Positions 36,601-47,252 of a DNA stretch of 64,000 bases are shown piece after piece. The notes beneath the pieces were generated by a model, which did no database searches, was not told where the DNA came from, and saw nothing but the letters and a program-made list of their open reading frames with translations. Source of the stretch: Geosiphon pyriformis (lineage: Eukaryota > Glomeromycota > Glomeromycetes > Archaeosporales > Geosiphonaceae); the NCBI GenBank assembly GCA_016748015.1, contig JAAOMT010000563.1:335924-399923 (forward strand), in the 5' to 3' direction. Numbering within the stretch: the first letter of the stretch is position 1; the number at the start of each line of letters is the position of its first letter. The position numbers were made by a program, and so were the translations under genes.

Positions 36601-36809
36601 TTGAGATCTTGATAGTTGTGCCGTGGAACTGGGATCAGTTGATGGACTACCATCAATGATCTCCAGCTTTGCTGTGTTAATCTTGGTCTTTGAATTCTGT
36701 TTTAAGGTAAGTTTTGTGGTGGTATTTGATGTTATTGGGACAGATAATTTACTTGAGACTGTAGCTGATAATTGGATTGGGACTATGGTTAATAAATTGT
36801 TGCTGGAAG

Positions 36810-38770
36810 CTAATAGACTGGAGGTGAGTATAATTGCTGTGTCATTGGTGTTTGATATATTGGCTGCATCATAGGTAGGTAATTTTGTTGATATAGAGCT
36901 GGATTTGATTGATTACTGACATAATTCTGAGTTTGTAGTTGGTGATCAGAGTTTTGATACTGATTAACTGATTTCTGATCACTTATCTTTTTTCGACATT
37001 CAAATTGCAAATGTTCTTGTCTACCACAATAGTGGCAAATATGTATTTCCTGCTGCCACTGTTGATTGGTCAAGGATGTTGGACACGACTGATTCTGAAA
37101 ACAATCCGTGTTTCTGGAATTATTGTGTTGTTGTGGTGGTTGATATATTGTGTGATTGTCAGCTAAGTATCCTTCCAATTTCTGATTAATTGAATTACTG
37201 AATTGTTTCAATTTGGAATCCAATTCAGATGATCCATTCATGACCAGGTTTACAGCTTGAGCATGATTGGCTTCTAGTTCAGCTACTTCGAAATCTCGTA
37301 CATTGGTAACTGCATCCTGGAGAGTTTGTGGGTGCATTGGGCGTATGCGTTGAAGGATGTTACTGTGCAACTCACGAATAAACTGGTTTAGAATTTGTGG
37401 TGCTGTAAAATAGTCAGCTTGGATTACTTGAATTTGGCGTAGATTCTTGTGAAACCATTCCAAGTAAGTGGTAACTGCTTCAGTTTCCCCTTGTTTGATT
37501 GTGATGAAGGTGTTGGCTAACTTGTTGATGCTATTATTGTTATTAAAATACCTCAAGAATTCAGTTTTGAATTTGTTAAAATTTTGGGGTTGGATGGTAA
37601 GGCTTTGGTACCATGCATTGGTGGTGTCCTAAAGAAAGTAGGAAATTGCTTGCATGATTCTAGCATTGTCTTAGTTATTGGCTGTAATTGTTTTAGCTAT
37701 ATTATTCAGCCAGACTTGGGCATTATCTTCTTCACTGGTGAATTTATTGAGCTTTACGATTGGTGCGTATGTCATTTGTTGTTGTTGTTGTAGTACAGGC
37801 AGCTGATGAATTTGTTGAAGCGGTTGTTGGGGTGGCTGTCATATGGATTTGGCTAGTGGCTGATTAATGATAATTCCAGAAGATAAGTTTTGTTGATTAA
37901 TTAAGTCGGGATTTTAGTCGTTCTGATTTGGCTGTGTTTGAAAATTTGGAGTTTTAATTTCCGGATTTTCTAAATTTAGATTTTGCTAAGTCTGGAAATT
38001 TGGGGGTTTTAATGTTTGGGTTCTTTGGAATTGGGTTCTGGTAAGTAAATTCTTGATTTTCAGATTCTTCTTTCTTTTCTTCTTGTTCTTTTTCCAATTC
38101 CATTACTTCTCAGAGACTCACGGTTCCGAAATCTAGTTGGGGTGGTAGAGATTGAAGTCCTGATAGCATTGGCAATTGGGACTTAAATCCTTCAAAATAC
38201 GTGCTGTATGGTCCTAAAAGATCTTCTTTCTTTTGTTTACTTTGAAATAGAAATTATCCAAAGATTGATGTTGCATGTAATGTGGATGTGCCTATTAATA
38301 TAATGTTGATGATGCTTCCAGATGTATAGTGATATAATGGATTTGTTGGTAATTCAACTTTAGTTTTCTTTCAAGTGGATGGTTGTATTTGTTTTGGTGT
38401 CACTGCTGGTGTTTGTAATTTTCTTTTGCCTTTACTAGCATAAGTGATTGGGTATTTTTGTTGTGTATAATATTCAATTTCTTTATTAATCTCAGTAATG
38501 ATAGATGCAAAATTATAATTTGTTGGTAGACTAGTGTTTTAGATTAATTTGTGGTAAAAAGTTTCTCTTGCTGATTCAATGTTTACTGGTGTTTCTAACA
38601 AATATGCAATTCTTTTGTTGATGTAGAAATTAAAGGCTAATTCCACTAATATATGATTTTGGTTTAATCTTAAGTGTTAACAGTAGTATTGAAATAAGAA
38701 TTTTGCAAATTCTAAATGGTTTGCTCCTATACTTTCTGATTCTGCCACTTTTAAAATGAGTGTAGTTGGT
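36810..38770 (-). pseudogene. gag of element 1
   Basis: The open part 37556-36810 holds the C-terminal half of the capsid domain (RYFNNNNSINKLANTFITIK) and the nucleocapsid knuckle CHYCGRQEHLQFEC (CX2CX4HX4C), then a Gln/Pro/Tyr-rich tail (YQTPMTQQLYSPPVY). 37560-37760 on the minus strand is the N-terminal capsid, and 37800-38770 a Gln/Asn-rich leader and N-terminal domain homologous to 27704-28590, both with stops. The first in-frame codons read VAESES… near 38750; the original start is not preserved. Confidence 0.85.
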
Positions 38771-38792
38771 GCTGGTTCTCTGTAGAATTATA

Positions 38793-38811
38793 CCTCACAG
38801 AGAGCACCAAA
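38793..38811 (-). promoter_or_regulatory. primer-binding site of element 1
   Basis: The minus strand directly after the LTR reads TTTGGTGCTCTCTGTGAGG, with TGG complementary to a tRNA CCA end. The same site is used by family A. Confidence 0.75.
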
Positions 38812-39654
38812 TGTTACAGATAATTATTTGGGGTCTTAAGTCAAATAACAAATCTGTAACTTGATGCTGGGTTGGTATTTTGGTGTTGATATCTGAAGAT
38901 TTTGTTGTGGAGTCTTTTGTATAATGGACAGAGATTCAAGTGTTGTCTTTTTCATAGCCTTCCAGAATTGCAATTCTGTCAAATTTCTTTCTTAGCATGG
39001 TGGCTGGTAATCTTGGCAAAGATGTTCTTCTGGTAAACTATCCTTAAATTCTCAATTCCTATATCCTTCCTTTGGAGTCTTTTACCAGGCTATCCTTAAC
39101 ATCAATAACTCAGCACTTAATTTTTAATCAGTTTAGTAAAATCAACAAAATGACAAAACAAAAAAAATAAAAGAAAAAAATAAATAAATAAATAAAAGCA
39201 ATTACAAGTTAATATCCCATCAATAGCCATGATCAAAAGCTATTGTTCTTATGTGGTTAAGTATCACTTACTATCAACATAAAGTGTTGATAGTGGAGAG
39301 TAGATTTAAGATGGTGAATAATTATTTATTGATATTTGTGAATGGAAGGTTGCTTAGATCAAATCTAAACTGAAAGATCTGTTTTTTCTTATTTTAATGC
39401 TACTGCTATATATACATAATTTGGGTTTTACGAAATCACTCACATTCCCAAGCAATGTGCTATAATTTCTCAAGCAATGCTTATATTGCTAAGTAATGTG
39501 CTATATTTTCTTGATATTACTTCACATTGCTAAGCGATGTGCTGTGATTTCTGACATTGCTCCACATTGCTAAGCAATATGCTCATGTGCTAACTACTAT
39601 TCTCCTATTGGTCTCCTATTTTTCTATATCTGTTTTCTTTTTTTATAAGTAACA
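38812..39654 (-). repeat. 5' LTR B of element 1
   Basis: 843 bp, same length as the 3' LTR at 29593-30435. The terminal GTAACA is followed by the target duplication CCAC. Four array blocks lie at about 39440-39590 and the TATATATACAT motif at about 39410. Confidence 0.95.
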
Positions 39655-40047
39655 CCACAGTCTCAAGTAATCTATCAGCCTCAACAAATTCAAACACCAC
39701 CACAAAACTTATCTCAAAATGGAACCCAAAGGCCGAGATTGACCCAACAAAGCTGGAAATCATCAATGGTAGTTCACCAACTGATTCTCAGTTCTTCTAC
39801 ACAACTAGCAAGATCTTGACAATGGAATTCAAGCACCGAGTATGTCCAAAACCTGAATTTCCAGAACTATTTAAGTCTTCTGGTTATTACAGAAGACCTC
39901 CAACCCAATAATCCAGAGACCAACCAACAACCAACACTTACCAGCAATATTCTACCAGCTACTATTACCGAGAACAAATCACTGGATGCCATCTTCCCAT
40001 TTAAACTCGAAGAACTATCAACCACGCCATTATTTAGTGAAGCTGCT
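39655..40047 (+). pseudogene. element 2 gag-protease junction, resumed after element 1
   Basis: Starts with the CCAC duplication and continues the Gln/Pro-rich gag tail (many CAA/CCA codons, 39660-39800), then a Ser/Thr/Pro-rich spacer leading into protease. No known domain. Confidence 0.7.
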
Positions 40048-40518
40048 TTGGAAAAAAAACCTATTACAATTATGTATACTGATGCCAAAGTTGATGGCCA
40101 TTCCATCAAACTAATCCTAGACAGTAGATTAGCTGGCAGCATTATTATAAAACAACTTATGGATCAATTAGGTCATCGAGTTGATTGCGCTGCCAGCACC
40201 AGGATCATAACTGCCAATGGAGCAACAAAAACTTCCATTGGTGAGATCAACAACTTTCCCATCAAAATCAACAGTATCATGGTCTCAATTAAAGTACTGG
40301 TTATGGAAGCCACCCAATACCAAGCACTTATTGGAAATGATTGGCTATTTAAAACCAACGCGTTGTTTGATTGGAATATGCAGAAGCTTCAAATTAGCCA
40401 GAACAGCCAACACACACACATACCAGCCACGTGTGGCCATTTCAAGACCATTAACTTGACAACCCCACTTATTGAATTCGAGAAAAAGGAGAAAAAACCT
40501 ACCTGGGAAGCCTACTAA
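40048..40518 (+). pseudogene. aspartic protease of element 2
   Basis: 156 open codons. KLILDSRLAGSIIIKQLMDQL corresponds to the active-site loop of element 1 (ILDSGSTDS); the Gly of D-S-G is Arg here, so it would be inactive. The distal part keeps ALIGNDWLFKTNALFDW, a typical retropepsin C-terminal pattern. It continues in frame after a stop at 40516 into a Lys-rich linker and the zinc module. Confidence 0.85.
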
Positions 40519-40764
40519 GTTTCCTGGGCCAACACCAAACACAACAAGCTGCTGCCAGTATCTTCATGAAATGACAACAGCAAAAAAAAGCAGAGTGAAA
40601 AACTTACCTGGAAAGCTGACCAAGTCTGGGAAACCAACAACAACCAGGAAAAACAAATAAATTGAAAATGGAAAAAAGACAAAAAGAGAAAAGGAAAGGA
40701 GAAAGAAGAAGAACCAACAACTGACAGCAACTCCACTTATAATTCTTACACTACATCTCACCAA

Positions 40765-42213
40765 TCCATTTATCACTGCCCAAAACTGATATGCATCGAT
40801 TGCAGCAAGAAATTGTTGTCAATGGGCACTTGTTGTGGTGACAATGAGAAGTACACTTTGGCAACAAAATTCTATTGCCACTCATACATCATTGAACACT
40901 TTGGAAGGCCAAAACAGGTTGGGAAATAGGACAATGAATCATGCTTGGCTTGTGGAGAAACTTTTCTAGACAAAGGAATGTGGAACAACATTCCTGGACA
41001 AAGAAAAACGTGCAATGAATTGTGTCAATACATGATTCTCATAAGCAACTGAGTGAGGAAAAGAATGCTCATAGACACTGTCTGAAAACGAGCTGTCAAA
41101 CATCTGGATGGATGTCCACACAATGATAACAAAATCTGGCAAATGGCACTTGCCAAAATTGAAGGAGTGACACCAGAAGAGATAAAAACAATTAAAAATA
41201 ACCCATCTAAACCTATAGAACTTGACTAAGACCCAGAACCAGTCATAAATCTCCTAGATCTAGAACAATTCCACAAACATTATCAAGAGCTAGCACCTAC
41301 AAAAAAAAAGCAGAAGCAATGCTTGGAAGAAATCAACACTCAACTATGTAACTACTGTTTGATTCCATGTGACTTTCAATATTGTAATGGGTGTAACCTC
41401 ATTTACAATTCACCACTACACATGATCTACACAATCCTAGAGGAAAAAAAACCAATTAGCAATTGTGCATCAGAATCAGAATCAATTTTCAATCCCGATT
41501 TAAACTTTGACAATAATGATGATGAAAATAATGGTTCCAGTTTTACTCAAAATGGCAATGAAAATATCAGCAATTCAGATTCTGATTCAAATCCCAAAAT
41601 ATATATTGTGTTTCCTGATCTATCTAAGGAGCAGGAACTCAAATAGTATAATGATAATAATAAAAATATCATATTAGTATGCACACATAATACTGATGCA
41701 GGATTTGATCTGAGATATCCGGAAAAAGAAGTCATCAAATTGGAACCAAATTTGTGCACATGTATTGATCTCAAAATAGCTCTGGAAATTCCAGCAACAA
41801 TCATGATTCAATTAACATCTAGGAGTAGCCTAGCAAAAAAAGGAATCAACATCAAAGGAGGAATAATTAATGCAGAGTATGTAAGAAATATCATTGCTAT
41901 ACTACAAAATAATTCTGAAAAGACTTATATCATAGAGCCAAATAAAAAGATAGCACAAGCAATATTTCTACCTTTGGTAAAAATAGCTCAATTAGTGTCA
42001 ATGAAAAACAGGGAAGAATTAGGAATTATTGCTAAAGGGATACAGGAATTTGAATTAACAGGTAGAATAGACATACCAGTTAATATGGTAGAAAAAGAAG
42101 TTATTGACAAAGGAAAAATTATCTCAATCTGTCAATCAATTTTCATTTCACCATATGACCAGTATATGTTACTTATAAAAAAAGAAGTAAAAAAATCAGG
42201 CTCAGTTGTTTGA
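40765..42213 (+). pseudogene. zinc module and dUTPase segment of element 2 Pol
   Basis: The zinc module with CX2C pairs is at about 40780-40990, the second Cys cluster (CNYCLIPCDFQYCNGC) at 41347-41395, and an acidic linker at 41430-41600. The dUTPase lies at about 41690-42068: motif 1 AGFDLRY and motif 2 TSRSSLAKKG are intact. Motif 3 reads IINAEYVRN (catalytic Asp to Asn) and motif 5 GIQEFELTGR (Gly and Ser lost). Compared with element 1 the damage is at other residues, and the two copies together keep all five motifs. Several stops occur before 41640. A one-base insertion in the A-run near 42185 shifts the frame against RT. Confidence 0.87.
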
Positions 42214-43900
42214 AGCAGAAGCCACTATTTGTGAATCAGGGAAGATTGGACTCACTAATCTTTACATATCAGCCAAAAGCCCCAAAAACATCAAAATTCC
42301 TATCTACAACACAACTGAAAGTGTCATTGAAATACCAAAGAGAACTATTATTGGATATTTGACCACTGAAGTTGAGGATCAACCACCAAATCACATTCCA
42401 GATTTTCAACAGCTTTGCAGATATGTGGACATTACATCACAAACCATTTATGAACAAAGTAAATGTTATTTGCTTCAACCAGAACAATTGGAACAGATGA
42501 ACATGGGAAATCTAGATCCACTTCAATGGATGCAACTCAAGATGTTACTCAACAATTTCAATGACATCTTTGCTAGCAAAAATGAATTTGGCTGAACCAA
42601 CATTATCTAGCATCAGATCAAGACTGGAGATGCAATGCCAATTAAACAAAGAGCATACAGAGTACCACCAGTTAGCCATGAGATTATTTGTCAAGAAATC
42701 AACCAGATGCTTGACAACAGGCTAATTCAGCTATCAATGAGTCTATGATCATTACCAATAGTACTAGTCCATAAGAAGAATAAAAAAATCCATTTTTGTG
42801 TAGACTACCGAAAATTGAATGGAGTAACAAAAAGTGATAGCTATCCAACTTTAAAGATCCAAGAACTATTTGATGCTTTTGAAAGAAATAAATGGTTCTC
42901 AACACTGGACTTAGATAGTGGTTACTGGCAAGTAACCATAGATCCAGCCGACAAAAAAAAAACAGCATTTACCACAAGAAAAGAAAATTTTGAGTTTGAA
43001 GTCATGCCATTTGGCTTGATGAATGCTTCAGCAACATTCTAACAGCTCATAGAAATTGTTTATACTGGATTACTATGAAAATCAGTAGTTATATACTTGA
43101 ATGATACCAATGTGTTCTCAAAAACATTCAATAATCATTTGCATCATCTTCAACAAGTATTTGAAAAGTTAAGAAAAGCTGGATTGAAACTAAATGCAAC
43201 CAAATGTTTCTTTAGAAAAACTGAACTCAAGTTTTTGGGACATGTGGTGAGCAAAGACAGAATCAAAACAGATCCAAACAAGATTGAAGTAGTTAAGAAC
43301 TTTCCAATACCAGCCAACTTGCCAGAACTAAGAGCATTTTTGGGATTCGCAGGCTACTATTGCCACTTCATTAAGGACTTTTCTAAACTAGCTCAGCCAC
43401 TTTATCATCTACAAACCAAGAATATAAAATATGAATGGACTAAAGTTCAACAAGAAGCATTTGACACATTGAGAAGAAAGCTTATCCAAGCTTCAGTATT
43501 GATGTATCCAGATCACAACAAACCATTCATTATTACTACTGATACATTAGGTCAAGCATTGGGAGCAGTACTATCACAGAAAAAACCTGATAGAAGAAAG
43601 CATTCAGTAGCTTATGCCAGTAGAAGTTTAAGTTCAGCTGAAAAGAACTATGGAACTCCAGTACTGGAACACTTAGCAATCTATTGGGCTGTCATCAAAT
43701 GGAGAGAATACTTAAGCCAAAAGTTTGAAATATATACAGATCACAAAAGATTGACTTCAATTCAGAAACAAAAATTTGCAGACAATCACCATGCCAGATG
43801 GAAAATAGAACTTTTACTATTCAATTATACAGTACATTATAAAAAGAGAAAAGACAATGGAAATACCAACAGATTGTTGTGAATGAAACAAATCTAAAAA
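42206..43900 (+). pseudogene. reverse transcriptase and RNase H of element 2
   Basis: Same frame from 42206 onward. RT motifs: HFCVDYRKLNGVTKSDSYP, WFSTLDLDSGYWQVTIDP (catalytic Asp of motif A present), FGLMNASATF, then VIYLNDTNVFSK, where the first Asp of YLDD is Asn. RNase H at about 43520-43760 keeps IITTDTLGQALGAVL, HSVAYASRSLS and IYTDHKRLTS. Stops at about 42594, 42610, 42748, 43040 and 43075. It is otherwise closely similar to element 1. Confidence 0.92.
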
Positions 43901-44129
43901 CATTTCAACCCAAAAATATAACAAAAGATGAACACACAAAAATACCAACAACTCCAGTATTATATAAATACTCAATTGTTCAAGAAGAAATTATCTCAAA
44001 AAGAACAAAACAACATAAAACAGCAATTAAAATATTTTATCAATCATCAAAATATACTTTACTGGAAAAACAGAAGAAATCCAGACCAACCAACCAGAGT
44101 AATTACAGAATTAAAAAAAGAAACAATAT

Positions 44130-45303
44130 TGTTTAATATGCACTCAGACCCAACAGTAGAATATTTTTATAAAGAAGCAACCATAGAAAGAACCAGAAAA
44201 AGATATTATTGGCCATCAATGTATCCAGATATTATCCAATATGTTCAAAGTTGTGATGCTTGTTAAAAAAAAAGTGGAACAAAACTCAGTGAACCATTAA
44301 GACCAATCAAAGTAAGACAACTATTTGATTGCATTGGAATTGACTTAGTTGGACCATTAACAATCACTAGTAGAGGCAACAAATATATTGCAGTAGCTAT
44401 GAATTATCTTACAAAATGGCCAAAAGCAAAAGTCATTCAAAGAGCAGATGCAGAATTCATTGCCGAATTCATCCATCAAGATTTGATATGTTAACACAGA
44501 TGTCCAAAAGAACTACTATCAGATCAAGGAACTTATTTTGTGAATAAAACATTAATAGAATTAAGTCAGAGATTTGAGATAAAAAGACCATTATCATTAT
44601 CATATCATTTACAAACCAATAAACTAGTTGAAAGATTCAATAGAACATTGTGTGAAACAATTGCCAAAATCAGTCAAAAAAACCAAGATGAATGGAATTT
44701 GTTTATACTATCAGTATTATTTGCTTATTGAACAATGAGACAAGATACTACACAAACAACACTATTTGAATTAGTATATGGTAAAACAACAACATTACCA
44801 GTTGAGATAGAGGTCAACACATATCCAACTGAACTAATAACAGAAGCTAATTTCTAAGAAACATTGTTAAGAAGAACATATGACCTAATAGAAACATTAA
44901 AAAACAGATGATAAAAAGCAGCTGATAACATTTAAAAGTCTCAAGAAAAGCAAAAAAAATGACATGATAACCAATTATCAGATAAACCAGTTGAATTCAA
45001 GATTGGAGACAAAGTACTTTTACATCATACCAAAGCGGAAAAACAATGGAGTAGAAAATTTGACCCCAAATAAAACAGACCATTTTACATAGAAGAAATT
45101 CTTGGAAATAAAGCTTATAAATTAAGATGGGACAACAAAAGCTTAACCAAAGCAGCACATGGTAATCGACTGAAACCATATTACCAAATAGCATTATCAT
45201 CCACCAATAACATTCCACAATTGGGAGTACAACAAATACTAGTTCAACCAAAGAAGATTCCACGAAATCTGGAACCAATCATAATCATTGGACCAAACAT
45301 GTA
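44130..45303 (+). pseudogene. integrase of element 2
   Basis: H2C2 domain at 44138-44266 (RYYWPSMYPDIIQYVQSCDAC, a stop follows). The core has GIDLVGPLTI at 44336 and LLSDQGTYF at 44514, both catalytic Asp kept, and VERFNRTLCE at about 44625 with the likely Glu. The distal part has DEWNLFILSVLFAY. The C-terminal barrel is at about 45000-45200 (KIGDKVLLHHTKAEKQW), ending near 45303. Stops are at several Gln/Trp codons. Together with element 1 it shows a complete D,D-E integrase without a chromodomain. Confidence 0.9.
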
Positions 45304-45368
45304 AAATTAAACAATAAAAGAGTATATAAAAACACAGTATACGTGACAAAAGCAACCAAGAAAAAAAA

Positions 45369-46004
45369 ATGGAAATACCAGATCATATTCACACTATAGC
45401 TCAACAACTGTTTCAGGCCTTAAGTCAACAACAGTTAGACATGGAAACTATCATTAACAACCAAACAATTTGCTATCGAAACACTAAAAGAAAGACAAAA
45501 AACACACCATATTAGTGGATACCAAAGAATGATAAAAACTGGTCAGATAAAATAATAGAAAAAGTAAAGAACACTTTTGGGAAAATACCTATTATGGCAT
45601 TAACAGAAGAACTTACAAAAGAGAATTGGAAGCAATGAACAGAACAACTTTCAATATCATACTGTTACTACCAGTTAGATCAAAAGTTGAATATTCAAAA
45701 GTTGTATATCGACAAATTTAAGAGGATATTTAACCAAAACATAATACAGCAAATTGAAGAATTTATTGGGAAAAAAATGAACTCAACACTACATGTGAGA
45801 ACAATTTACTAACTGCACAATATATTTCAGAACTATCCAAAAATACTATTACACTCTGATATAGAAACCATAACCATTAACCAATGGGGAAGAATGAACA
45901 ATATACAAGTAGAAGACGTAAAAAATAAAGTCAAACAAACAATACTAGAAAAAAAAGTATTAGAGCTAATTCAGAATGAAGATTTCGACAGAGCTCAATA
46001 TTAA
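45369..46004 (+). pseudogene. extra 212-codon ORF downstream of integrase (element 2 copy), function unknown
   Basis: Begins MEIPDHIHTIAQQLFQ at an ATG 65 bp after integrase and ends at TAA (46002-46004), exactly where the polypurine tract starts. Three internal stops (TAG after TPY, TGA after NWKQ, TAA after RTIY) are shared in position with element 1. Otherwise the frame is open and aligns without a single indel to 30450-31085. The protein would be hydrophilic, with several Trp (WSDKIIEKVKNTFG, NQWGRM) and probable helices. It is too short and too polar for an envelope. It may be an accessory protein or a C-terminal extension of Pol. Confidence 0.55.
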
Positions 46005-46018
46005 AAAGGAAGAGATAA
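46003..46018 (+). promoter_or_regulatory. polypurine tract of element 2
   Basis: AAAAAGGAAGAGATAA immediately before the 3' LTR; it overlaps the stop codon of the preceding ORF. Confidence 0.75.
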
Positions 46019-46910
46019 TATTACTCATAAAAAGAAAAACAGATATAGAAAAAATAGTAGACCAATAAGTGAATAGTATGTAGTATGTGAGCACATTGCT
46101 CAGCAATGTAGAGCAATGATAAAAATCACAGCACATTGCTTAGTAATGTGGAGCAATGTCAAAAAACATGGCACATTGCTTAGCAGTGTAGAATGATGTT
46201 AGAAAATTAGGGCACATTGCTTAAAAAATTATAGCACATTGCTCGAGAATGTGAATGATCTCATAGAACATCAATTATGTATATATAGCAGTAGTATTAG
46301 AAGTAGAAAGAGCAGAATCCTTCCATTAGAGACATCTCAGTTTAAATTTGATCTAAGCAACCTTCTATTCACAAATATCAATAAATAATTATTTACTATC
46401 TCAATCCACTCTTTATTATCAACACTTTATGTTGATAGTAACTGAAACTTGACTACACTGAAACAATAGCTCTTGATCATGGCTATTGACGGAATACTAA
46501 CATGTATATTGCCTTGGCTTATTTCTTTATTTTCTTTTATTTTATTTTTTTTTTGATTTTTACTGTCATATACTAACTGATTAAGAATTAAAGTGCTGAA
46601 TAATTGACATCATGGATAGTCTGGTAAAAGACCCAGAAATAAGGGTAAAATTATATATATATTAACGGATAGCTTACCAGAAAGACATGACTGCCAGAAT
46701 AAACTGGCCATCAAGCTGAAGACAGAAATTGAGAACATAACTTACCAACTAACTACATTGTCATTAAATTTCTGTTTATTATACAAAGGACTTAACTCTA
46801 AAACTTTCAGATACAACCAACATACTAGTATCACCAACATTGTCAAGATATTGAGCATCAAGTTATGGATTTGTTATTTGATTTGAGACCCCAAATAATC
46901 ATCTATAACA
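46019..46910 (+). repeat. 3' LTR B of element 2
   Basis: 892 bp, TATTACTCAT… to …ATCTATAACA. Five blocks starting GCACATTGCT at about 46092-46250, a TATATATAGCAG motif at about 46280, then the stem-loop regions at 46395-46435 and 46465-46490. Confidence 0.93.
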
Positions 46911-47252
46911 GTAGGCTGTCAAACCTTCTCTCTTAAGTGAGAACACTGTTGAGCATGTTATAGCTTTGTAGCAGATGTCGGGTGCTGAAGTTAGGAGTAG
47001 TGTTGAATCTACTAGATTATTTCTTAGTGAGTTTATTTTTGATTCTAGAAATCTGAATGATGTTATTGAAAAAATTCGTGGGTTGGGATTATTCCCACCT
47101 CCTATTGTTTTAACTTAGTTAGTGCCTTGACTGATTCAGGTGGTTTATCACATGTAAAAAATATGTGATTCATGTCTAATTTGTAATTTCTTAGTAACAC
47201 ATAGTATTAAATAGTGTTTGAACACACTTTGTTAAAATGTAAAAAAAAAAAA
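46911..47252 (+). mobile_element. end of half-LINE copy 3 (ORF1 C-terminus and tail)
   Basis: GTAG duplicates GCAG left of element 2. The ORF1 C-terminal codons (…SEFIFDSRNLNDVIEKIRG…) run to a stop at 47118, then the LINE tail and poly-A (47241-47252). Confidence 0.82.

Larger units (their letters stand above)
29593..39654 (-). mobile_element. Ty3/gypsy element 1 (LTR family B), complete, inserted in element 2 gag
   Basis: Two LTRs of 843 bp each (29593-30435 and 38812-39654), with TGTTAC…GTAACA ends. The 4-bp target duplication CCAC is at 29589-29592 and 39655-39658. It lies on the strand opposite to element 2, of which it is a close relative. Interior (minus strand, right to left): primer site, gag, protease, zinc module, dUTPase, RT/RNase H, integrase, 3' ORF, polypurine tract. 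The LTRs differ at about a tenth of positions in the first 99 bp; all 10 differences there are transitions. Confidence 0.95.
25864..46910 (+). mobile_element. Ty3/gypsy element 2 (LTR family B), contains element 1
   Basis: LTRs at 25864-27641 (enlarged by a solo LTR A) and 46019-46910. The flanking 4-mers are GCAG (25860-25863) and GTAG (46911-46914), a target duplication with one C/T difference. Interior order: gag, protease, zinc module, dUTPase, RT, RNase H, integrase, 3' ORF, polypurine tract. Element 1 is inserted in the gag region at 29593. Without the insertions the element is about 10 kb. Both LTRs start TATTAC instead of TGTTAC. Confidence 0.9.
23921..47252 (+). mobile_element. half-LINE copy 3, split by element 2 (parts 23921-25863 and 46911-47252)
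   Basis: Flanked by AATTTGAT at 23913-23920 and at 47253-47260, an 8-bp target-site duplication, with a run of A before the right copy. The own length is about 2.3 kb once element 2 is removed. It contains ORF1 and then the LINE tail (TCACATGTAAAAAATATG near 47150), without ORF2. It inserted into an already old LTR A and was later hit by element 2. Confidence 0.85.

Noticed and set aside
40345-40776. Hydrophobic minus-strand ORFs resembling membrane proteins
   Set aside because: Antisense to the Lys/Glu-rich linker after protease in element 2; hydrophobicity is a by-product of the reverse complement.
30450-46004. UGA read as tryptophan, explaining the stops
   Set aside because: TAG and TAA occur at the same kind of positions, and the SNF2-type gene uses TGG for Trp.
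46092-46250. Palindromic GCACATTGCT blocks as CRISPR or as a MITE
   Set aside because: They lie inside an LTR, recur in every LTR B copy and have no spacers or own target duplication.
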